Position numbers and translations under genes: made by a program
Shown here: one piece after another, positions 40,162 to 51,600 of the stretch
Numbering within the stretch: the stretch's first letter is position 1
How the letters are laid out: the number at the start of each line of letters is the position of its first letter
The notes under the pieces: model-generated
What the model was told of the DNA's origin: nothing
The model's input: only the letters and a program-made list of their open reading frames with translations
The model's database searches: none
Assembly: GCA_013076295.1 (NCBI GenBank)
Contig: RQOL01000466.1
Span: 4,631,080-4,695,079, forward strand
Source of the DNA: Sanderia malayensis
Taxonomy: Eukaryota > Cnidaria > Scyphozoa > Semaeostomeae > Pelagiidae
Direction: 5' to 3'
DNA: 64,000 nucleotides

Positions 40162-43100
40162 TTACATGATCGTATCCGATGATGTACGCCATTCCAAGTA
40201 CTTTGCCCAATAGTAAATATTGAACATGAGATAACCGACCGGGAGTGCCACCCTGGCCACTAAATCCATCTTGCACGCTTGCAGCCGGCTTTCCTTTTTC
40301 ACGAAGACTTTGTTTTTCTCTGCTTCTCCCTTCATAGACTTGAAGCGTCGCCTTACGTTTTGGTAGGACTTGGAGCCAGGGCAGTGGAGGAATTGCTTTT
40401 CTTCTTGGTCCAGCTCTTTGCAACCAGGATTACCTTCTTTGCAGCCATCAGACTGACCGACCAAACCCTGAAAAGAAATATTGTGTGAGTTTTCATTCAA
40501 TTTTTATTTTTCAATCTCCATGCTTCATGGTTGTGTGACATAAATTCCAAAATATACACGATCCTTTATTTACGATTCTCGTCTTTAGCTTGCTTGATGT
40601 TTGCAGCTTCATGAAAGTTTCGAAAATTTGTCAATGCCCTGTTTGTTTGTCACACCTGCCTACATTTTGGGATTTCTACTTTGAAATCTACCTCTTTTGC
40701 TCTTATTTCACACTTTCTTAGTGTCGTGAGAAAAGTCATTGATGCCTTTCGAATAGGTTCTTCAAATTGAAGCTAAATATAACGTATACCTCGTCGTTCT
40801 CTTGATCCGAAGTCACGGACGCCATTGGGATTTCTTCGTCTTCATCATCTTTATCCTTTCGCGCTCTTGATCTTTTAGAGATGTTTAATACCAGAACAAA
40901 TTGCACAAGGGTGTAGAAGACGAAAACGAAGGACACCATGAAGAATAGATCAACAGCTTTGATGTAAGAGACCCTTGGAAGAGTCGAGTTGATGGCACCC
41001 CAGATCGTTGATAGTGTGAGCAGCGTTGTTATGCACAAGACTGGAAGAGAGTTGAAAGACATATGTGCTCATGCTATGAAAACGCAAGTGCTGGTGAGAT
41101 ATGAATGCGAGTGTGGTCCAAAGAATTGTAATGCAAAAGAGGTAAGTCATTGTGCAAAAATGTCAGACTTTATTGTGGAGATATTATACTGTGTTGAAGA
41201 GAATTAGACTGTATTCCAGAGAAATTAGATTTCACTGCACAGAAATTATACTGTATTGGAGAGAAATTAGACTTTACTGCACAGAAATTAGACTGTATGG
41301 TAGAGAAATCAGACTGTATTCCAGAGAAATTAGATTTCACTGCACAGAAATTATACTGTATTGGAGAGAAATTAGACTGTATTCCCGAGAAATCAGACTG
41401 TAGAGGAAAGAATTTAGACTGCATTGCTGAGAAGTTAAACTCTATAGTGGAGAATTTTGATTTTGCTGCACTGCAGAGAAAAATCAGGTCATATGAGAGG
41501 GAAATGCAACCAACTTACAAACTCTAGCTGAAGGACAATCCTGGTCAATCCAAACTGAAATCCAAGAAACAGCAACAATCGCAATCGTCGGAATGTAAAT
41601 GCGAAGAATTGCGCTGCCTGTTAATCTCTTGAATGTGAATGCGGAGCTCAATACTGAGTAATTTCCTACAACACACGCAACAGAAAGCACGTTGTTAATG
41701 CATGGACGCAACAGACACAAACTGCATGAAACGCATATCCCATTAAGCTTCTTATACAGCAAAGTGGCAGAGATAATGTATGTTTACAATAAACACCCGC
41801 GTATAAGAACCTGTGAAATCTGCATCCAGCCTATTGTTCAAATACAATAACTTATTGTCTCTTCTATTGTTTTGAGCAGGGATTTCAGCCTGGATGGTTC
41901 TTAATTCACTGGTTCTTATACGCGGGTGTTTACTCTATCCCTCTGCAATCTATGTATTTATATTACTGACGTACCAGCTATGTAGTCGACGAATTTCTCT
42001 TGGGTTTTGAAGCCAACAAGCTCGTATTGTGACATCTCCTTGCTCAGAATTTTTACACCTGGTTTACTATGCCAGTTATAGAGTATGTGACCAGTTGGGT
42101 ATCCATCTACAAGGAGAAAGGGACAATCCAAGGATGGAGAATCACATCGATTATATATGGATTGACTATACGGATTGTATGGGTTTTTTCGATTATTGGA
42201 GTGGATCATATGGATTAAATCAATTGTATCGTGTGGATTATATGGATTACTTGTATCCAAGAGGTGAGTTCCTGCTTTTTGTTTAATTTGCTAGTCTTGG
42301 ATAACTGGTGATAGTTAATTGCCACAACTATTATGAATACTCACAGCTCTCAATTCCAATTTTACAGGTTTGAGTGTCCATTGGATAACTTCGTAAGTCG
42401 AGCCTACATGATCCAACTGATGAAATTCTGGTGATCATAAGAAGATATCATTAGAGTTCTAGAGAAAACCAAGCCTGAATATATATCAAGTTGAGTTTAA
42501 GAGTCAAATCAAAGCAAATGAGAACCGTGTGAGTCTCAAGCAAAGTTGAAAGGACAGTACTATACTGTACTATTCCATGCTATTCCTTTCTATGCCACAC
42601 TACACTGTACTATGTTATACTATACTCTATTATATCATACTATGCTATACTATACCACGCTATCCTGTACTATCCTATACTATACTATACTATACTATCT
42701 TACTATACTATACTATACTTTACTATACTATACTATATTATACTATACTATACTATACTATACTATACTATACTATATATTCCATGTTATTCCATACAAT
42801 ACTATACTGTATTATACTTTATTATACCATGCTATGCTATACTATACCGCACTATACTGTATTATACTTTATTATACCATGCTATGCTATACTATACCGC
42901 ACTATACTGCACTATACTATACTATGCTTTACTAAACTATACTATACTATGCTTTACTAAACTATACTATACTATGCTATACTGTTCCATTCTATTACAT
43001 ACAATACTATACTGTATTATACCATACTGGGTCATACTATACTACACTATACTACACTATACTACGTCATTCTGTACTTTGTTTCTATTCTTTATTATAC

Positions 43101-45288
43101 TATGTCATGCTGTTCTATACTGTATTTTATCGTAGCGGATTGAGAGTTAGATAACACTGACTTGCACAAATCTGGTCCTATCAACAGCTGACAATCAAAT
43201 GTTTAAGAATACGCTACTTATAAATGCAAATTGCCACAGAAATATCGAAAATTCCAGTTCAGGTCAGGTGTATTTGCTAAATTGATTCTTTGATTATTTA
43301 TTTGTGTATATCTTATATAAATCAACCAATCAGGTATTAAATCTGCTTCGAAATGATTTGAAATGCAGAAGGTCGAGTGGATGACTGAACAATGTTTATG
43401 ATCGAATTCTAATAATACGAAAGCTTTATTACAACCCTTTCTCCATTATAACCCTTGCTCTTTCATATCCCTTTCTCCATTATAACCCTTGCTCTTTCAT
43501 ATCCCTTTCTCTGTTATAACCCTTTCTCTATTAAACCCTTTCTCTAATAACCCCCCTTGTTGAAGCAAAGTTTTGCTTTAAGGAATTTTGCTGTTATTTC
43601 ACACAAACATTTTCCTGAATTTGATTTAAGAACTTTATTAAGCCCCCTCCAATAAACCCCCCTCTGAGACATCGAAATTTAAAAAGCATTCCGGGGGTCA
43701 ATAGAGCTTTTGCGGTAATTCACCTACCTTGTACCCCAGAATACACTTCCATCGGGATATATGTCAAGTTTATCATTGCTTACAGTGACATGGTGCATCT
43801 TGGAGTTGATTGAGTTAGCGATTACTGTATCCGGAACCCAGATGTAATTGGCTGGATGACCTTTGCCCATCAGTAGAATCAAGGGTCGCTTCAGAGAATG
43901 CTTCAATCTGGGGTCATTCCATCTCTGACGCAAGTACATATCCACTGGGAAGACCTTGTGATAAAGAATTCATATTGGTAAGCCAATGATTCTTACTTAT
44001 CTATAGATTCTTACTGTCTATACTGGCATCACAGTGCTCGATGTACAGAAGCACAGAAACATGTTCAATATGTTCAATAATAGAATAGAAACAAGAAAGT
44101 AAACTTAGTTCTCTGTTACTCGGAGTTTCATGCTTTCGCAATCATCAGACAGATAATGATTCTTATAATTTTTATAATTGTGAATGGTGGCAATGTATTT
44201 TCGTGCTGCGGTTGGTTGATGGTGTTTTAAATAGAATGTAGAGGAAGGCTGCCTGGGGTTACCGGACCACAGATTACGATACCACCGGCATTATAGAGCC
44301 AAATGCATGTCATGATATACTCACCATGTTTACCTCCTCTATGTTTCCAAATGAAATCACTGTGATATCAGCGGATACTTGTGTCGGTCGTCCTGCGGGA
44401 CGACAATTATCTCGACAATAAGACCGTGTATTATCATTATCAATGGAGATCTCGTTACTTTAATAGGGACCGAAGTATTCTGATTGAGACCTCCTTGTTT
44501 TGATAGAGACCCTATAGCCTTATTAGTGACCTTGGTTTAATAAATATTCTATGGCCTTATTAGGTACCTCCTTGTTTTAATAGAGACCCTTTTGCCTTAT
44601 TAGAGACCTCCTTGTTTTGACAGAGACCCTTTTGCCTTATTAGAGACCTCCTTGTTTTAATAGACCCTATAGCCTTATTAGAGACCTTCTTGTTTTAATA
44701 GAGACTATATGGCCTTATGGGAGACCTCCTTGTTTTAATAGAGATTCTATGGCCTTATCAGAGACCTCCTTCTTTTAATAGAGACCCTTTTGCGTTGTTA
44801 GAGACCTTCTTGTTTTGATAGAGATCCTATAGCCTTATCAGAGACCTCCTTCTTTTAATAGAGACCCTTTTGCGTTGTTAGAGACCTTCTTGTTTTGATA
44901 GAGATCCTATAGCCTTATTAGAGGCCTCCTTGCTTTAATAGAGACCCTATGGCCTTATTAGAGACCTTCTTGTTTTAATAGAGACCCAGGGGCGTTAGAT
45001 AGACACAGTAATAGTTGTAAAGATTGTTAAGTGGCTTAGTAGAGATTTTACCTGTGTAGTTTGGTCTGAGCCTTGTATCGTAGCCTTTGAGTAGTTCTTT
45101 GAGCACAGACTCTATTTTATCTTGACTAAAGAAAAACAATAGAACGATACATTGAATAAAACCACCAACAAAGAAGCAGCACATTGCATATAATTGTTTA
45201 ACTGTTACCTTATGGTGTAATTATCATGGCTTTGTGACGTACATGGTTGTGCAACAGTTGCAACAATCACTGTGAACCAAAATAGCAT
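40162..45288 (-). CDS. Cys-loop ligand-gated ion channel, glycine/GABA-A type (gene A)
   Basis: Nine exons on the minus strand give 455 residues: 45288-45209, 45125-45052, 44392-44325, 43954-43728, 42427-42345, 42106-41975, 41665-41519, 41040-40790 and 40467-40162. Residues 1 to about 17 are a signal peptide (MLFWFTVIVATVAQPC). The ligand-binding domain shows [43 protein letters not shown] and a canonical Cys loop, C157 and C171 with 13 residues between and YPMDTQ inside. TM1 is at about 240-261, TM2 with ITTLLTLST at about 270-290, TM3 at about 300-322 and TM4 at about 422-445. The TM3-TM4 loop is charged. The segment before TM2 reads CPSARV rather than the usual PAR of anion channels, so the -2' proline is Ser with a Pro one residue earlier. 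Overall similarity is to glycine and GABA-A receptor subunits. Ligand unknown. Confidence 0.93.
41190..41425. repeat. ~21-bp tandem repeat in an intron of channel gene A
   Basis: About eleven variants of GAGAAATTAGACTGTATTCC and GCACAGAAATTATACTGTAT. It lies in the intron 41041... to 41518, between the TM1 and TM2-TM3 exons, and is open in several frames only because of the repeat. Confidence 0.9.
41790..41932. mobile_element. short inverted-repeat (MITE-like) element, best copy
   Basis: Perfect 21-bp terminal inverted repeats at 41791-41811 and 41911-41931, starting AAACACCCGCGTATAAGAAC. The core contains TCTGCATCCAGCCTATTGTT and CTATTGTTTTGAGCAGGGAT. At 143 bp it has no coding capacity. 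It lies in the gene A intron 41666-41974. Related copies are near 20450, 27510, 28500, 49125 and 50131. Confidence 0.85.
42125..42262. repeat. GGATTATATGGATT-type degenerate minisatellite
   Basis: Repeated TATGGATT and TATACGGATT motifs fill most of the short gene A intron 42107-42344. Confidence 0.7.
42555..43135. repeat. long TATAC (CTATA) pentanucleotide array
   Basis: About 580 bp of CTATACTATACTATACTATA-type sequence with frequent point changes, including two ~70-bp higher-order direct copies around 42800-42915 with ACTGTATTATACTTTATTAT. It lies in the gene A intron 42428-43727. Confidence 0.95.
43430..43720. repeat. CCCTTTCTCCATTATAA tandem repeat followed by an AATAAGCCCC-type segment
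   Basis: 43435-43545 repeats CCCTTTCTCCATTATAACCC and CTTGCTCTTTCATAT. 43545-43720 then has AATAACCCCCCTTG, TTAAGCCCCCTCCAATAAA and a closing AATAGAGCTTTTGCGGTAA. That end also closes the copy at 59995-60150. Confidence 0.75.
44445..44995. repeat. ~40-bp minisatellite in an intron of channel gene A
   Basis: About thirteen copies of a unit made of CTTGTTTTAATAGAGACCCT, then TTTGCCTTATTAGAGACCTC. Two copies of a longer block around 44760-44900 are nearly identical. It lies in the intron 44393-45051. Confidence 0.93.
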
Positions 45289-48200
45289 TGTGATTGCCTG
45301 TAAAAAAGGAGAGAAAACATTCCTACGAGTTCTGAACGCTCAAAACAAATTGGTTGATGTTTTGGAAAATTTCTGTCTAGAATCTCAATTAAATAGCTTT
45401 AGCTGCAATAATATTTTTAGTCAAGAGGCCAACGCAGCTCATTGCTTTGCTGGAAGCAATATGCAGTTGATAAGGATTGTAAATTTAAATCTCTCACGTT
45501 CCTTAGTCCAGTTTTAACATCATAATTTATTCAAGTCCTATTGAAATAGTACGAGTGCTTGCTCAATATACATATCCCTTCCAGAATAGGCACATTGCGA
45601 TTAAAACAGGAATTTACGGAAATTTTTGGATACTAAACCGTTCTGGATAGCAAGTCGAGTTGATTTATAAAGCCTGATTATTAAATGAATAGTTTATAAA
45701 GTATTCACTTCATAAAAACATACAATAGATTAAAAATTTTCTTCTGTAGCGTGTGTAGCTGGGGTGTAAATATAGTTGTTACGATTTTAACACAGCAAAA
45801 TCTCGAGCAAACAAACCTTTAATGTGTAAAACTTGGAATATGTGTATGTCTTGACTGCTAACCTTCAGTCTAGCTTCAAGCTTATCCTGTTGATTTGCTT
45901 GCGCAGTTCTTCAGTGGCTATAGTGAGTGAGTATAGTGTGTGTTTCTGGTGTCATGTGCACTGCGAACAGGTGGTTTCTCAGCTCTTATTCAGGCAATTT
46001 AAAATCACTCTTATGCACACAGTTTGACTTTTTCAAAGCAGTTTGCAGATTTGCAAACAATACTGCTTTACAAATTATTGGACAAAACAATACAAGAAAG
46101 GGGAACGCTTTGCTTATTACCTTGAATTAGGTAATAATTTGGGCGTGATAGAAAACCCTTGATTTGGAAAGTGGATGCTGTGTTACTGTTTTACTGCCAG
46201 CAAGATCACTGAACAAAACTATTTTGCTTTCAACAGACTGGGGTATTGGCATTTTGCATTCAAACTATGTGTAATGTCTATGCTTGTGTCGTCACGCTAA
46301 CCGACATCTGAACAACTTTGAAGCAAACCAACTGTGTTTTATTTCTAACTGCATTCGTACACTTTGAAAGTTGGTATTCCTTTGAGACAAGCACCAGCAT
46401 GGGTGGCCTTTCTTCCAATGAGGTCATAGGCTATTTTACGAGGTCATAGGCTATTTTAATGTAACCTATGACCTCGTTGTAGGTCATTCTAGCTTTTGCG
46501 AAAGAGCTTGACTGCCGCAGTACAATTGTTTCTCAAAATCCACTTAAGCTTAGAGTCCTGGCATCTCCTAATTACTTATTTAGGTGCTGCAGTATTTGGA
46601 GAAAATTGGCATCTGCTATCGAGGAGATGTTCTTTGTTTATGGTGAAAAATTCATCGTTTGGTGCAAGTATTTGTTTCGGCTTGTTGTCTATGGGTATAG
46701 TAAAATAGGAGTAAAATTAAATAACCCATTTGGACACGGATTGCTTGAAAGATTTCAATTGAAAAGACGGAATGCAGGTTTTGGTCTTGTGTGGTTGTGT
46801 TTCGATTGTGTATTCAAGGTTATGGTTGTTCTGTCTTTCAATGGGAGCTGGAACAACCCGGCCTGAACCTGAATACTAAACGCATGTCGAGTTAATTGAG
46901 TTCATCTATACAAACCATTAAACATTTAATTTAACATGTCGGCCAGTAGAATATTGACACCAACTGAGACGTAATGGAAAGCCAGTTTCTTCATATGAAT
47001 GCTTTGATTAAGTGCAAAATTATTTCGGATCGTGGCTGGCTGTTTATCTCCTGCCGAACAAATTGAATAATCCAAGTCTTTCTATGCCGCTATTCTTCTC
47101 TCAAGCAGAAAGCATCAGAATAAACAGCGGGTGGGCTTTAAATAATTTTCTATTTTGGGCCGGTTTTTTGCACTAATTAAGTGCGTATTACTCAGACTTT
47201 CATTTTTCAGTCCTTGGATGTTATTACGCTAATCCTCTATATTTAGTATATATTTATTTTTCAACCTTATTCTAATCTTATAATGAACTCTTAAATTGAA
47301 TATTTAGGTAGGCATTCTCACATTTGGTAGCTACTTGGGCTGTTGAATTTTGAGTCGGCGTCAAGCTCCTACAATCGTCGATGCTGTCTGATGATTGCAT
47401 TAGCATGAAACTTGGGGTAACGGCATACCTTTTTGTCGGCGCTCTGTATATTTCAATAAATCTTTATAAAATATTATATAGCAGAGCCATCCATTTCCCT
47501 AATGCGCATTGTTCAACATAAGAAGCTTTTTAATTAATATCATCATTAATTGTTTTATCAAACATTGCGCTATTTTCATGTTTTATTGGGAGGTGTTCAA
47601 ATGTTGTTCACTTTACGTCTCATTTTATGTTTGCATTTGACGAGGACTCGAATATTGGGACGCTAAACCCCTCGTATTCCCCCCTGGTGGGCCAAAAGAA
47701 GTAACCCTTAAGCAAAATATTTTTTTGGAAAGCCATTTTATGAACAAATTTTCCCAAGTTTTTACAACACAATATTCAACTCAAAAGACATCTTGTGTAC
47801 AAATTTTTCCTTAACATGCATTTTCTACAAATTATTATGTTAGGGGGTTAGTTTTTTTCCCACCCTCCATATATATTTAACCAATGAGCAAGATTTCGGT
47901 CATTTTTAATTTCAATAATAATCATCAATTTTTTTCTATAATACCCAGAAAGTAAATTAATCAGACGTTTATTCTTATGAATGTTAATCACAATATAATT
48001 CTTCTTGCCATATAAGATGGCTTGTAAGATAATTTATACACTCCCTCGTGCAAATAGGATAACAGAGACGATTTTTCCACATTTTGTGCAAATGATAACT
48101 AAATGCACCACACGTTCTTAATTTAGTTCCTGAATTAATCGGCAAATTGTTTCTTCTAGATAATGAGGGCAAAAATGTCCTCATAAGAGAAGATATTGTT

Positions 48201-48676
48201 GAAAGCATTTAGCAACAAGAATACGTGGAGATAATGCATAAATTTTTGAATAAAATGGAAAGGTATGTCTTGTTTATCTTTTAATACACGCTTCTTTCAT
48301 AAGAAAGTTTTTTCAGCAGTACTCAACTTCCTTAGCAATTTTCCGATTTCAGTGTTAAAACTTTCTTAAGACTTTCTTAGCAACAATTGAGAAGTTTTAC
48401 GTTACTGAAAATTTTCGCAAACTGCCCGAATTTTATACCTATTTAGTTAATAATGAGGTATTTATAATGCTGCAAAAATTAAAGAGCGTTTTAATTCATC
48501 TATCAACGAGTTTGTTTACGTTGTGCATTGACCAGTCGCATCTTCAAAAGGCCAATTTTTGAGCAATTGATCCTATAATTATTGAACCACTTGAATCCAA
48601 TTGCCATTTCCACAAGATGTAAACAAATGAAATGGTGAATGAAATATGCCCGAGGTTTCCGCCACGGCTCCCGCGG
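45289..48676. other. spacer between the two channel genes
   Basis: AT-rich with no recognised gene. It should contain the promoter of gene A (right of 45288) and the 3' region of gene B. A small palindromic cluster of CTATGACCTC/GAGGTCATAG lies at 46420-46487. Confidence 0.5.
46420..46487. repeat. direct and inverted GAGGTCATAGG cluster
   Basis: GAGGTCATAGGCTATTTTA occurs twice in direct orientation and is followed by the inverted CCTATGACCTC and a fourth partial AGGTCAT. The AGGTCA half-site matches nuclear-receptor binding motifs, but the spacing is not a standard element. Confidence 0.6.
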
Positions 48677-51600
48677 TTAAACCTCGGGCGCAAAATGAGG
48701 ATAGTTTCGATACTTAACCCAGTATATGCAGTTGAAAACAAGGAAAACGACAAGAAAAAGCACACGCGAGAAGTTCTCTACGTAGTCTGCCAGTGTTGTG
48801 TCATTATTAGTAGTCTTAGAGGGTGTTTTCGAGCTGACATTTCCATTCTCAACGTAGCATTTTCCTTTTGAAAACAGTGAACTAGGCAACTTGGATGGCG
48901 GTGGATCGGTTGATAGTCTTCGGTGACTTTCTGTTGTTGTGGTGTTCGGTTTGAAAATCGGTTTCAGAAGTATTTCTTCATGCTGTAATTTAAAGGGTGT
49001 CGTTATATGCACGGTTGAATTAAGGTGCAAGAAACAGAAGGGGTAGATTAGAGAATCTGAGCTTGAAACTGGGGAGCTTGGAGAATCTCGAATGGGAGAT
49101 AGAGAGTTTTGTTTGCATCATGGTACAGTAAAAGCCCGCATACAAGAACCAACGAATTACGAACCTTCGGAGTATTTCTGCTCAAAACAACAGAAGAGAC
49201 AATAGCTTATTGTATTCAAACAATAGACGAAACAATAGTCTATTGTTATTGAACAACAGGCTGGATACAACATTTGTTTGTTCTTATATATGCTATGGGG
49301 TTTTATTGTAACGAGGCCTTGTGTCATGTTATCCTTAAGTCACAACAAAACGGCATGCTAGCTGCTGCCATAAGCAAGGAAATAAATCATACAGATTCAG
49401 TTGAGATTTACTTTTATAGAATTCCAACAGTATTTTGGCACTATTCATTGCTATAAGACGCTGGAGGAGGTTGATAGCTATACTATAATCAGTCATTGAG
49501 ATACGATGTTATAGTCTGTAATATTCCTTTAACAGCAATAGTTACCTCAAGTTTTTTACGCTTCTTTTCCCGCCTTTTGATGATGATGTCTTCGCAATTA
49601 AGCACGATAACGTACTCGATCAGCGTGCACAACACGAACACGAATGACGTCAGCAGATAGACATCGACTGCTTTGATGTAATTGACACGAGGCAGTGTGG
49701 AGTTGGCGTTTCCCCAGAGAGTGGCAACGGTAAGCAAAGTAGTGATGCACAATGCTGAAAATGAAGCAAAGGAATCGGTGTTCATGCACAGTAAATGCCC
49801 GTGAATTAGCACAGTAAATGCCCGTAAATTCCGTTGAACGTGTGTTAGCAAAGGGGTGAAATTTGGCGTTGCCAGAAGGAAGATGTTATATAGAGTTAAG
49901 GGTCATTAAGTGGATAATTGGAGGAAGTGCAATGTATTAAAGGTCAGTGCAATGGCATTAAATGGGTGAATATAAAGTTCGATACAATACAAGACATACA
50001 TAACCAGGCTTTCGCCCAAATTGTTATTGTATATTGTATGCAGTACAGTTGTAATATTGTTTGTATTGCATGCAGACAATGTTACTACCGTTGTACTGTA
50101 TGCAAACAATGTTACAGTTCTATTGTATACAGTAAACACCCGCCTATAAGAACCTGTGAATTCTGCATCCAGCTTATGGTTCAAATGCAATAGCTATACA
50201 AATACAATTATGGTTCAAATACAATAGCCTATTGTCTCGTCTATTGTTTTAAGCAAGGGTCTCAGCCTCGAAGGTTCTTAATTCACTGGTTCTTATATGC
50301 GGGTGTTTACTACACAAGCAATGTTACAATGCTGCTGTGAGTGAATGATATAAAATACGCATTGGAATGCATCATGTTTGCATGACGAGTGTCGTCCGGT
50401 ACATACCGACTCTTGCTGGTGTAGACGTGCGTTTTATCCACAGGGATATCCACGAGACACAAACAACTGCGACGCACGGAATGTAGATTTGCAGAATCGA
50501 ATGACCCATCAGTCGTTTGAAGGTGAAGTGTGCAGTCAATACGGAATATTGCCCTAAGTAATTAAAGAGATTCTCGCATTAAAGATTTGTATGAATCGCT
50601 ACATTGCGTTCCTGTGCCTCACTCGTTTTTGCTCCCTTGGTTGTGTTGAGCGAGTTACGATTGAGGCACTGGGACACAATGTAGTAGTATTGACTATCAC
50701 ACGTCCTGTGTCAGCAGTTCGTTTAGTCCATCAATAATTGTTTTAGTAGTTGGTCCCAATGCACTCTTTTCCTGCACAGGACACAATGTAATGAGTCTAA
50801 TGAAGTACTGTGTTGAATAAACTGACAGTCCAGGCTTGGTCTCCTTTTGAGATATGAAAGACGTGCATAAGTCCTGGAGCTTGGCTCTTGGAACACTCAA
50901 TGGGAAGATCTTCTGGTTGGCGTGGAAGTCTGGCGCTCCTTGTTGAAGTGGAGTCGCTCGAATTGTTGTTGTCTTGCCCGTAAATATCGAGTTGCCCTTA
51001 CCTGCAACAAATCCGACCATTTTGGCCTTCGTGCTGAAATCTTCCAACTCGAACTGTGACATTGTCTTGTCGAGGATCTTAATCCCCGGCGTTGTTTTCC
51101 ATGAATAAACCAAGTCCTTTCCAACATGCGCGTCTTCAAAGAAACAAAAACGACTTCAAGATGTCTCAAAATCATAAACATATAGATATAAACAGTCGCA
51201 GACTACCAAGTCGATTTGTTGCATGTGGAAACGTAGGGATCGACGCTACAAGGATAAGGATATGAACGCGGGGAGCAAAGAGGCTTGGATACTTGGAAGT
51301 ATAAAAGCAAAAAGCCATTGTGGGAGAATTGTTTTGCTAAGCAAGATAGGACTTACAGCTGACAAGCTCAAAATGACAATGTTGAGTATCCATTGGGTAA
51401 CTTCGTAAGTTCAGCTTGCAAGCAGGTGAAACCGTCACCCTATAAGACGAGAAAGGAAGGCGATACAACATCATGATCAAAGGTCCATTGCTTTAGTGAC
51501 CATCTCCTAATCTTTCTGCTGACGATAAAGAGATCTTGTTTATATGATGGACAGTTTAAAGCACTGGTTTTACCTTGTTCCCCAGAATACCGTACCGTCC

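Noticed and set aside
41152..41527. Frames of 76-84 codons on both strands
   Set aside because: Products of the 21-bp tandem repeat in a channel intron.
42546..43135. Tyr/Leu/Ile-rich frames of up to 129 codons
   Set aside because: Simple translation of the CTATA array inside a channel intron.
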